The position numbers and the translations under genes were made by a program. This document shows positions 11,901 to 21,681 of a DNA stretch of 64,000 nt, one piece after another. Numbering within the stretch: position 1 is the stretch's first letter; every line of letters starts with the position of its first letter. The stretch covers positions 1,054,001-1,118,000 of the forward strand of contig JAQSEB010000029.1 in assembly GCA_030063045.1 (NCBI GenBank), written 5' to 3'. The DNA comes from Pratylenchus scribneri. Its lineage: Eukaryota > Nematoda > Chromadorea > Rhabditida > Pratylenchidae. The notes beneath the pieces are model-generated. The model saw nothing but the letters and a program-made list of their open reading frames with translations, did no database searches and was not told the origin of the DNA.

Positions 11901-14900
11901 TGGAATGGCCGAGAATGGTGGATTCTGTAGAGGCAGGGTGCGAAGAAGGGCACCGACACGCATTTGTCTGGCCGAAACTGGTTCATTGCCATAGACCTTT
12001 TTTGAAAAGAAGGAAAATGATGCCATAGACGAGGGAAAATGCTATTGACAAAAAGGCCTCAAAAAATGAATAACCCACTTGGGATGCGTCAATCCACGCA
12101 CTGTTCTCATTCACCGGCGTTCTGGGTGTTCGTCCGGGGCCTTGTCTGCCCGTCCCGGTGCCACAAAGTACCGAGGAACGGGTCAATGGGATGCAGAAAT
12201 TTGGCTGACCAGGCCTGGAAATTCGTAAATTTTGATGAATAAAATGAATGAATAAATAATTGGAGGAGGCTTATTTATAATTTGCTTAATTGCTTAATTT
12301 CCATTATCGAAAAAGCATTTTACTAACTTATAAAAATTAAATCTTTCCGTAAAACTTATAGAGGTAATTAGGGAATATGCTAACATAAGTAAGAAAATGG
12401 TCTTAATTTTATCTAATTTATGCCAATTTTGATTAGCACAATGCCAGTCACACATTTGTAAATTTTGGCATTGTCCTTACAATGATGGATGGCCAAATTT
12501 GAATGAAAATAAGGCAAATTCATTTAGTATATTCAAAATTATCCTAATAAGGGTACTTTTGATTTGATTCCTTTTTCAAATTTTGCCTCCAAAAATAACC
12601 TAGGGGAATTTTTTGATTTGTATTTTGCCCTTTCAATGGAGGAATTTTTTCTTCTTTAAATTTAGAGGAATTAATCATTTTAGAAGAGTGGTTTAACTGA
12701 CTTCCTCAACCGTGTATCGTGCATTGGCACAGGCATGTTGGCACATTCCTCATGGGCAACATTGCAACGGCAGAAATTGGTCACTGTGTTCCCTATTTAT
12801 GTTTTATTTTCTTTGAATTCGACCAAAAATGTACTGACTGGTTATATCGTGGCTGAGGAATTGGCCAAATTGCATCAAAAGTCCATTGAATTTGGTGAGC
12901 ACAACAAAGGAGGAGGAAAGCAACAAATGCGTGACGGAACGAGGATTCGGCATTGGCTTGGTGTTGCCTAATTATGAATAAATTTGGCATAAATAATATC
13001 GCATTTTGCCCACTCCCTTCCACGCCATTTCGATAGAGGATTCAATAGTGCCATTTAAATACCTTGCCTTGACCATTCTTTTGGCTATATCTCGGAGAGG
13101 CTAAAACCAATTTTGGAAGGCAATATATAATTGTAAAGTCTAAAGTGTCCTCTACAAATTAGCCTATTTAGATTTAATAAATTCAAGCTTAAAAAGGTAC
13201 ATGACTCTGAATGAATATATTAAACTCAAATTTCCTGGCTTAGTGAATTAAAGCTGTATATTTTGATAAATTATTTTCAGATTTCCCAAATTTATTAAGC
13301 CAATTTTTAAAGGACATTTATGGCTTTAAAATAGTATATAATTCCTTCCAAAATTGGTTGCTTCCTTGTTGGGCCATGATCAAAAGAACAGATTAACTAT
13401 TGAATTGAAGGCTTTCCCCAAAAAGTTCGAGTTCATAGCATTCAAAAATAAATAATTTCCATTCATTATAGATTCTTTGAAGGTCAATGGGTATACTTTG
13501 GGCTTTAAAATGGAATATTTCCTTTCGAATTGGTTGCTTCCTTATATGGTCAAAATAATGGCTAGCTGATGTAATTAATTGGCAACACTGAAACGTCCCT
13601 GTTTTGGCCTACCTAATTTGCCCAATTTGTTTTCCCCTCATAAAACTCACCCACCATTCTGGCCACCCCATCCTCATAGTTGGCCGGTTGCAAACGAGCG
13701 AAGGGCATAAAGGCGGCACCCTTCAGTGAGCTTTGAAAATTATTGCAGGAACCTAGGGATTTAGGTAATTAAATTAAATTAATGGATTTTGGATTTAAGT
13801 AACCATCAAATGTGCGATATCGTTGATGGTAACAAACATTTTGACTGCAGATATTCTCTTGATTGATGCCGAGGCAACCGATTCGGAAACCTGTGAAAAA
13901 ATTGGGGTGAGGGGAGGATAAAATGATAACGGATCAATTTATCAACGACACAATTTTGCACTATTTCAAATAACTCATCAAGGACTGAAATAATTTTGAT
14001 GATTTTGTTATCAAAATTAAAGAGAAGACTTTTGGCTATCAAATGATTATTATTTTTTTTTTAAATTGGTTCAGAAATGGTGAAGTTGTGCCCAAAAATC
14101 CATTGAAAATCTTGCTAATCCATAGTAAATGCCATTTTAAGTGGTATTTTGTGCCATAACTTTATCCAAATTCTGAACTAATTTAAATAAATTAATATGA
14201 TTTGTTAGCCAAAAGTCAGATCTTTAATTTGATAAGAAAATCAACAAAATTGGTTCAGCAATTGATGAGTTAATAGTTAATACAAAAGACGACAAGTTGA
14301 GCTACCCCGAGGGTAAAATTCCTCAATTTTATGATGATGGGATGGGAGAGGGGAAATAAAATAAGTATGGTAGTTTTAAGTTTCGGATAGAGAATAGAGA
14401 TGAATAAAATGTCCCAAATTTTAACAAGAAAAACTTACCCCGATTCTCGAATTGGTCCCGGGTTGGCACAATGCGCGTTGCAATTTCCACAGTTTGAATT
14501 CGGCCGGAACATTCAAAGCCTCCACCGGAAACTGATTGAAATGGGGAAGGCTGAAAGAATCTACCGCTGCTGGGCTGTAGTTGTTGAACAACAATGGCAG
14601 AATTTTGTGATTGTTGTTGGGTCACGGCAGCGGATTGCTGTGGTGCAAAAGCCCCCAATTGGGTTGCTATGAAGAAAGGAGCATGGGGATTATTTTAATT
14701 ATTTTAAAGTGGATGATTTAAAAAGATTATTTGTGCCCAAAAAGTAATATTTGTTTTAGTAAGAATGGTCCACATTATAAAGGCGATGGCCAATTTTTTG
14801 GTTACCATTTAGAGAAAATATGGCCAAAAAATGTCTTTAGGCAAAAATCATGGCATTTTGGTTAATTTCGGTCAAATATTCTTGATAAATTGGTAAATTT

Positions 14901-15835
14901 GCATAAGAAGAGTGAATTTTTCTTCCATTTTGGGGAAATTTTTGAGAATTGCCATTCAAAGATCTCATTTTGGCTATTTAAATCACATTCCCAATTTCCA
15001 ATTTTTTAATAAAATATCTAAAGAGCTAAAATTCAAGTCATTATTTGAAGCCCAAATTAAATGTATTCGTACATTGTGCGGCTGCCCGTTGCACTGGGCA
15101 AACATTGCATGAGGCCATGCACCGGACAGTCATGAATCGAGGGTTGCGGGGACATTCGCCGATGGCAGCCCAAAAACTGCACAAATTCTTAAAAAACAAA
15201 TTGATGACATTCATGGAGGGAAATTTGCAGGGATATGACCCAAATTTTCGCCGTTTAAAAATAACTCAAAGATTAAAGTAATTTTGATAATTTTAGCATC
15301 AAATTAAAGGGCAGACTTTTGGCTATCAAATAAAATTAATTTTATTGAAATTGGTTCAGAATTGATGAAATTATGGCCAAAAAACCAATGACAATTCACT
15401 AATCCAAAGTAAAGTTCATTTTAAATGGTTTTTTGGGCATAACTTCATTATTTCCTAACTAATTTAAATAAAATTATTATTATTTGATAGCCAAGTCTTC
15501 TCTTTAATATGATACTAAAATCATCAAAATTGGCACAGTTATTGATGAATTTTGAATTATTAGCGACAATAACATACATCTCCATCCATGGGGAATCCCC
15601 CAGGGCATTTTGCCCTTTGAAAGAATCTTGACTGCTGCTGGGATTGGACCAATTGAATGGAGCCGGAGGCCACCAAAAGCAACAAAATGAGGCAAAAATT
15701 CTGGAGCAGCCGAATTTGAGTACGGAATCCTTCTTGGCGGTGATTGAAGCGTTGAAAAATGGACAATTGATGGGAATTATTATTGGCGGAGGATGGCGAC
15801 GATGATTCCATTTTCCAGTGCCGAGGACGATGCAT
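6000..15835 (-). CDS. Secreted ShKT-domain animal haem peroxidase (MLT-7/SKPO type)
   Basis: Predicted extracellular haem peroxidase of the family that cross-links cuticle collagen in nematodes; 756 residues, close to the usual length. Exons (5' to 3'): 15835-15578, 15187-15073, 14666-14439, 13890-13804, 13752-13651, 12967-12839, 12783-12702, 12214-12079, 11996-11855, 11810-11788, 11724-11687, 9157-9095, 9049-8998, 8947-8822, 8773-8661, 8612-8555, 8143-8014, 7963-7908, 7123-7008, 6960-6823, 6078-6000. A hydrophobic segment (residues 46-58) is a signal or anchor; ShKT cysteines lie at 77-116 ([10 protein letters not shown]). Peroxidase landmarks: [17 protein letters not shown] (distal His about 303), IDASQVYGN, GDNR (Arg 427), [19 protein letters not shown] (proximal His about 523), [24 protein letters not shown] near the end. 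Odd: Ser302 and Leu430 replace acidic residues that link haem in relatives. Start at 15835, or Met9. MLT-7 versus SKPO cannot be settled here. Confidence 0.93.
7185..7510. repeat. M2 palindromic repeat in peroxidase intron 7124-7907
   Basis: Arms CTCAAAAAGGCTAAAGTC (about 7208) and GGCTATAGCCTCGCTGAG (about 7464) in inverse orientation. Confidence 0.65.
8235..8510. repeat. M1 palindromic repeat, copy 3
   Basis: Diverged copy in peroxidase intron 8144-8554, with AGACTTTTGGCTAGCAG near 8285 and the inverse arm near 8440-8505. Confidence 0.65.
9240..9570. repeat. M2 palindromic repeat
   Basis: In the 2.5-kb peroxidase intron 9158-11686. Arms around 9262-9300 and 9500-9560 are inverse; the inner arms carry AAGTGGCTTAA and TTAAGCCACTT. 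Confidence 0.65.
9763..11530 (+). repeat. Minisatellite A, 29-bp unit (locus 1)
   Basis: About 60 head-to-tail units built on CAATTACAAATCAGAATTAC plus TTTAGTG, with variants (GGATTAC, TTGCAA, TTCATTG spacers) and a few units of about 18 bp lacking the spacer. Higher-order blocks of variant units recur, for example around 10357-10650, 10589-10790 and 10880-11100. The array sits inside the peroxidase intron 9158-11686. Same sequence and orientation as the loci at 42795 and 55258. Its open frames are by-products of the period. Confidence 0.95.
13070..13395. repeat. M2 palindromic repeat in peroxidase intron 12968-13650
   Basis: Left arm at about 13080-13130 (CGGAGAGGCTAAAACCAA), diverged right arm at 13340-13390. 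Confidence 0.6.
13962..14300. repeat. M1 palindromic repeat, copy 4
   Basis: Arms with AAAGAGAAGACTTTTGGC near 14020 and the inverse near 14200-14285, in peroxidase intron 13891-14438. Confidence 0.7.
15248..15555. repeat. M1 palindromic repeat, copy 5
   Basis: Fills peroxidase intron 1 (15188-15577). Arms with AAAGGGCAGACTTTTGGC near 15305 and the inverse up to 15550. Confidence 0.75.
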
Positions 15836-15984
15836 TTAAAGGAGGAGTAAATGCGTAAAATTTTATCCTCTAAATATTAGAAATCAAATTTATTTAAAAA
15901 ATTTTAAAATGAAGAAATCATTGGCATTTGAGGGAAGGGAATTTTCAGTACTGAACATCGCGGATACTCGATTCTTTTTCTTTT

Positions 15985-16285
15985 GGCCATATCTGGGCGA
16001 GGCTAATGCCAATTTGGGAAGGCGATATGTCATTTAAAAACTGAAACTGTCCTCTAAAAAGTGGCTAAATTAAAATTTATCTTTTCCGACATTTAATAAA
16101 AGTTACACGTCTTTAAATACAACAACCCAAATTTTATAGTTGACTGAGAAAAGCTGTTAATTTTATAAATTATTTTAAGATTTTATAAATTTATTAAGCC
16201 ACTTTTTAAAGGACTTTTAGGGCTTTCAAATAGCATATCGCCTTCCGATATTAGTTGCTTCCTTGTTGAGCAATGACCAAAAGAA
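15985..16285. repeat. M2 palindromic repeat
   Basis: Well-kept copy: left arm GCGAGGCTAATGCCAA and CTCTAAAAAGTGGCTAA, right arm TTAAGCCACTTTTTAAAGG and GCATATCGCCTTCC. It lies about 150 bp upstream of the peroxidase start. Confidence 0.75.
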
Positions 16286-17469
16286 AGCCAAAGTATTGAA
16301 ATTGAAACATCCTTTTCGAGTAGCTGGATGAAACGAAATCTGGGCACACATTCAAGTTTAAAATTCGGTACCATTAAATAGCCCACTGGATTGGATTGAG
16401 CGATGATAAGAGAAAGAATTTCGGACTGATGGAAATTGAAAAAGTTATGGTGAAAAAAAGATGACAAAATATGTCTAAATATGGGGCTTTTTGTTTTGGC
16501 CATAACTTTTGGCTAATTAACTTTGTAGTATTAATTTGCGTATCAAAATGTTATCCAAAAAGAGATTAACCCAAAAATATAGAGGTTTCATTCATTTGGA
16601 TGATAATCGAAAATTGGCCCAGTACTGAAAAATTTGGGTGCGCAAATTAGAGTAAACTCGATTTTGAAGAATTTTAGGGAAGAAATTGGCTAAAAATGGT
16701 GGGGAAATTGAAAGGAGAAAATGGAACGATTCAAATAGAGAAGAATGGCCCAGTTGGAAGCCACAAAAAAACACACACGCATAACCGGCCTTATTTAGTT
16801 ATATGATTTGTAAAAAGCCGTCCCACTATCATCACACAAATCGTTCCTCATCAATTTTGGATGGAAGCTGGAGGGGATGGATGTGAAGCATCACACACGC
16901 ATTCAAATAATCCGATAATCGGAAAAATAGGAGGGAAAATGAGGGGGAATGTGATTGCTTGCATGGCCATTGTGAACTATATTTCTCATTTTTTTATTTC
17001 CTATCGATGTGAAGCCAAATTTAGTGGTTCTGCTGGATGTTTGGACATTGGAAAAGCAATTGGAGAGGCACAATTCAAAGATGAAAATGAGAAAAAGGAC
17101 TGCTGGCTTGCAGGAAACAAAATGGACTTCCGCCGGCGGAATGGATGAAAGGCGCAAATTCCACCTTAATTTTTTGTGTTGTAATAATCCGGCGAGATTT
17201 GTGGGAAAAATTGAAATGGATGGGATGGATATGGCCTGGGAATAAAATGGAAAATCCTGGGATTAAAGGATTAATAAAATTGTGGAAAGGAATAAGAGGA
17301 AGTGGAAGCAAATTTACTGTCATCCACACAATGCCTAATTATGACCGACTTGAAGTAAAATTGAATAGAAAAGGTGAAGCGAAAAATGGATATAATTATT
17401 AAAAATGCCACCAGGGTGAGGGAAATCGATGCGCGAATCGATCTTATATTAAGTTTTAATTTATTAAAA

Positions 17470-18060
17470 ATTTTCCGAAAAGATTTTAATTCGATTTTCC
17501 GGAAAGATTTTTAATTAAGTTTTCCGGAAAGATTTTTAATTAAGTTTTCCGGAAAGATTTTAATTCAATTTTCCGGAAAGATTTTAATTAAGTTTTCCGG
17601 AAAGATTTTTAATTAAGTTTTCCGGAAAGATTTTAATTTAATTTTCCGGAAAGATTTTAATTAAGTTTTCCGGAAAGATTTTAATTAAGTTTTCCGGAAA
17701 GATTTTAATTAAGTTTTCCGGAAAGATTTTTAATTAAGTTTTCCGGAAAGATTTTAATTCGATTTTCCGGAAAGATTTTTAATTAAGTTTTCCGGAAAGA
17801 TTTTAAGTTTTCCGGAATGAATTTTAATTAAGTTTTCCGGAAAGATTTTAATTAAGTTTTCCGGAAAGATTTTAATTCAATTTTCCGGAAAGATTTTAAT
17901 TAAATTTTCCGGAAATATTTTAACTAAGTTTTCCGGAAAGATTTTAATTAAGTTTTCCGGAAAGAATTTAATTAAGTTTTCCGGAAAGAATTTAATTAAG
18001 TTTTCCGAAAATATTTTAATTCAATTTTCCGGAAAGATTTTAATTCAATTGTTTCCGGAA
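17470..18060 (+). repeat. Minisatellite B, TTCCGGAAAG core (locus 1)
   Basis: About 25 units of 22-25 bp, consensus TTTTCCGGAAAGATTT followed by TAATTAAG. The core TTTCCGGAAA is itself palindromic. Other loci: 39565-39912 (inverse strand) and 50082-50180; a related array with TTCATC spacer is at 35205-35875. Confidence 0.95.
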
Positions 18061-18200
18061 GGAGTTAGTTCTAAAAAAAATTTTCTAACAAATGAATTAA
18101 AAATTGATTTATTCGATCTGATAAAAATTCACAATTTAAATATATTTTTGTGTCAATAAATTTGTGGAATAATTTTGTGATAATATTTTCTAAAATTCTT

Positions 18201-19017
18201 TCATTGATGTTCGTCTGTTCCTTTTTTGCTTGTATTGGCGGCAGAAGCAGTGGATGATGAGGTATTATCTCCTTTTGCGGCACAAACAACGACCATTTCT
18301 TTGAGCAATGCCAACTCCCGCCTCATTGTGTCGAGTGTCCTTTAATTTTTAAAATATTTAGTCGATCTCATGTGCTATTCTTGATTTATTGAAAAAGAAA
18401 TTCCAATTTTTAATTTTAATGTTTAAGCTTATTAGTAAAATTAATTTTGCCTATAAAAAAAAATGTGAAAAAATACTTGCCACCGCCGAGAATCGAACCC
18501 GAGTGCCAAAGTGAAGTAAAGTAAGAGTTCCACGACTAGACCAACCATCACATTGGTGAATGACGTTTATTATCTCTATATTTTATAAAAGGAATAAAAG
18601 TAAAATTTCAAAATATGTGCTTAATCCTTTTTTAGTGAAACCAGGAACCAGCAGCAAATTAATATAAAAAACTATAACTATAATTTCTACTCTAAAAATT
18701 CCATAAATTTACCTCTCCAATTTTGTATTTTCCTCGCGCAGCTCTTTCACCCGCTGCGATGTGTGCGCTTGTTCCAGCCTCTTCTTCTGCCTTGTTCGAT
18801 TCACTGCCTCATTGTTCCTTTGCCTTTTGAGTGCATATTCGTCCAGTTCATGCGGTTGTTGGCCAGCGGATTGATTTGATTTCGGCTTTATGATTTAAAT
18901 TAGTTTATTTTTTAAACTATTAATAAATACTTGCTGATCCTTTTGTTGCGGTTGCGGTGGAGCATCGACCAACGCATTTCGTTTCCTGCTATTCCCAGCT
19001 CGATTTGTTGTTGACAT
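18201..19017 (-). CDS. C/EBP-gamma-like bZIP transcription factor (cebp-2-like)
   Basis: Nuclear DNA-binding factor expected to bind CCAAT/enhancer-like sites as a dimer. Three exons, 19017-18931, 18885-18713 and 18339-18201, phases agree, 132 residues, similar in size to vertebrate C/EBP-gamma (about 150). After a Gln/Pro-rich N-terminus, the basic region at about residues 46-65 reads YALKRQRNNEAVNRTRQKKR, and the zipper continues through KELREENTKLERTLDTM to about residue 100. The usual Ser of the NNxAVxxSR signature is Thr here. The tail is Ser/Thr-rich. The ATG follows directly on the exon with no upstream in-frame alternative. Intron 18340-18712 holds a degenerate tRNA-like sequence. It is the last gene of a minus-strand trio with ICE and rab-30 (399 bp from the rab-30 stop). 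Confidence 0.88.
18478..18552 (-). repeat. tRNA-derived sequence 1 (degenerate)
   Basis: On the minus strand it has an A-box-like TGGTCTAGTCG and a B-box-like GGTTCGATTC about 45 bp apart and a plausible T-arm, but no matching acceptor stem. Best read as a SINE fragment or tRNA pseudogene, in the bZIP intron. Confidence 0.5.
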
Positions 19018-19416
19018 TTTTCGGCCATGCTATCAAATTAGCGAATTTATAAAAAATAAATTTAATAATCATCAAAAATAAATATTGAAAATCATAAATC
19101 GATCATTTTTGTCATAAATTAATAAAAATATTTATTAGATTTTATTATGGAAAATTATGATAAGAAAATGCGAATTCTACAAAAAATTGGGAATCATAAT
19201 AAATTTGGTTTAATTATGCTAAAATGGTTTTCAATATGCTGGACGGAAATTGGCAATATAAGCAGAATAAGAAAATTAATTTGGGCGGAAGAATAAAAAA
19301 ATTTAAAGGAGATTATCACAGCAATTCGCTAATAAGTAGGATTATGAATGAAATAAAAATAATTGAGACGTTTTGGGTTAATATTAAGTGATTGGCTCAT
19401 CTTTGTACATCTTTCA

Positions 19417-21351
19417 TCAGTCATTTCCGTTTGGGCCTCCGCAACAATTTCGCACTTGATTTTGCGCTCTCTCCATAAGCACATTTAATCCAGCTGTTGT
19501 TGAATTTTGACTCCCACGGGTGGTCGTTGCCTTCTTTTTTGTTTGCGTTCCATATCTAGTCAAATAATCAAACTTAATATTTAAAAAAGGAAAAGAATAT
19601 AAATCCGAAAAAATAATATAATAAAATGGTCTAAGAAGGGTGGTTTTCCTAAATTCATAAACCAAATATACCCAAAAATTGGATAGAGCTGGTCAAGATG
19701 GACGCATTGAATGGTATATAATTTGTTATGGTTTGGCCAACAATTAAAGGGTATTAAACGGTTTAAACCCATTTTGGTTTGGTCAACAATTAAAGGGTAT
19801 TAAACGGTTTAAACCCATTTTGGTTTGGTCAACAATTAAAGGGTATTAAACGGTTTAAACCCATTTTGGTTTGGTCAACAATTAAAGGGTATTAAACGGT
19901 TTAAACCCATTTTGGTTTGGTCAACAATTAAAGGGTATTAAACGGTTTAAACCCATTTTGGTTTGGTCAACAATTAAAGGGTATTAAACGGTTTAAACCC
20001 ATTTTGGTTTGGTCAACAATTAAAGGGTATTAAACGGTTTAAACCCATTTTGGTTTGGTCAACAATTAAAGGGTATTAAACGGTTTAAACCCATTTTGGT
20101 TTGGTCAACAATTAAAGGGTATTAAACGGTTTAAACCCATTTTGGTTTGGTCAACAAATAAAGGGGATTAAACGGTACAAACCCATTTTGGTTTGGTCAA
20201 CAAATAAAGGGGATTAAACGGTTTAAATTCATTTTGGTTTAATGGTTCAAACTTCAAAACTAAGTTAAAAGTTATAATTGGTTAAACCCAAACTAAAAAG
20301 TAAGAGTCTAGTAATTTTCGAAATTTTTCAAAGTTTTGTAAATTTTTTTCAATAAATAAACATAAAGACAAACCTTTCCTCATTTTGTTTCATTTGTTGG
20401 ACCAGCCTTGTTGCCACTTCCTGGAACAGGATATCCACATTGGTTGAATCCACTGCCGATGTCTCAATGAAATAGTCGAATCCATTTGTTTGGGCAAATG
20501 TCTCCCCAATATGGGTTGGCACTTCCCGGTCGTCGTCCTTGTCCACTTTGTTGCCCACCAAAATTTTTAGTGCCTTTTTGTTCGCGTATTGTTCAATTTC
20601 GCGGATCCATTCATTTATGCAATCGAAAGTTGGTTGGCAGCAAACATCGTAGGCGAGAACTTAATAAATATTAATTATTTTGATTTTATTTGAACCAACC
20701 AATTGCATGCGCCGAACGATAATAGGACTGCGTTATTGAACGGAATCGCTCCTTAAATTTATTTTTTAATTAAGTTATTTTTGGATACATTTTAATTTGG
20801 AAAAAATGAGTTAAAACCAGCCGACTTATTAAGCAAAGACTGGGATCCAAAAGGTAGTAAAGTTGGGGTTTTACATTTTAAAAAATTAATTTTCTGATCA
20901 AGTTTTGGTGTTTTTTTTCTAATCAATTAAGATTTCTTTTTGTTTCTAAATAGTTCATTTTTAGCTTAAAAAGCAGTTTTAAAGAAGAAAATTTCACTGT
21001 TATTTTTAACTCAACACTAAATTAATTTTTTTTAAAAATTAAATTGTGTTACCTGTCCAGCTGTGTCCCAAATTTGCAGTTTGATTTTGTCTCCGTCCAC
21101 TTTCACCGTTTTAATCATGAAATCCACACCAATTGTTGCATTTTGTCCGGGCGGAAAGAAGCCCTTAATTGCAAATTTTAACATTTTTTAATAAAAAAAA
21201 AACAAACCTGTGTAAATTTTCTGACCAAGCATGTTTTGCCTGAACGATTTTAAAATTTTAATATTTAATTTAATTATTAATTAAATAATAACTAACCAAC
21301 ACCCGCATTGCCCACCAAAACAATTTTGAACAAATATTTGTAATCGTCCAT
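19417..21351 (-). CDS. rab-30: Rab30 small GTPase
   Basis: Golgi-associated Rab that cycles between GTP and GDP and recruits effectors to membranes. Six exons: 21351-21297, 21239-21208, 21163-21053, 20751-20700, 20659-20374, 19555-19417; 224 residues. P-loop GNAGVGKT (residues 15-22), switch region [40 protein letters not shown], and ETSA are all intact, and the RabF-like text matches Rab30 rather than Rab1/8. The C-terminus carries Cys-Cys followed by GGPNGND, seven residues, longer than normal for double geranylgeranylation. Intron 19556-20373 holds about eleven 46-bp units of element C. ICE lies 330 bp upstream on the same strand. Confidence 0.93.
19655..20300 (+). mobile_element. Element C with about eleven 46-bp units
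   Basis: Constant left end (TGGTATATAATTTGTTATGG) then a nearly perfect array containing ATTAAACGGTTTAAACCC per unit and a constant right end (AAGTTATAATTGGTTAAACC). It lies inside the rab-30 last intron. The two last units carry shared variants (AAATAAAGGGGATTAAACGG), as expected at an array edge. Confidence 0.75.
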
Positions 21352-21352
21352 T

Positions 21353-21382
21353 TTATTGGCCCAGTTGTTGCATTTTTTTGCC
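21353..21382 (-). promoter_or_regulatory. Possible trans-splice acceptor and six-codon uORF before rab-30
   Basis: On the minus strand TTTAATTCAAG ends near 21382, a good nematode splice acceptor with no obvious upstream donor, and a short frame (ATG at 21373, stop at 21353) ends one base before the rab-30 ATG at 21351. Weak evidence only; it fits SL trans-splicing of a downstream operon gene. Confidence 0.3.
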
Positions 21383-21681
21383 TTGAATTAAATATAAATA
21401 ATAATAATAATTAAAAAATCAAAGAATTACAAATGCATAAAAAGCATTAAATTAATAATAATTCAAAATTAATTTTTAAAATTTATTTATGCAATCAAAT
21501 TGAGCAGGTTTTGTCATAGACAAAAAAATAAAATATTTAAAATTCAACAAAAGATGTATATTGTGAAAATACAACAATAATTAAAGTTGAGATGGGAGAT
21601 CAAACAAAAAATAATAAATAAATAAAAGGCATCAATCAATATTCAATAAATATTAATTGCATCTTCCAGCACTCACATAAA

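Larger units (their letters stand above)
15836..18200. other. Upstream region of the peroxidase gene, 3' side of the bZIP gene
   Basis: No gene supported. Contains an M2 copy (15985-16285) and minisatellite B (17470-18060). Between 16300 and 17460 I see only AT-rich DNA with short open frames lacking family signal; the peroxidase promoter should lie upstream of 15835 but no clear core element stands out. Confidence 0.55.

Noticed and set aside
19728..20235. Regular repeats considered as a CRISPR array
   Set aside because: Units are contiguous without unique spacers and lie in eukaryotic introns.
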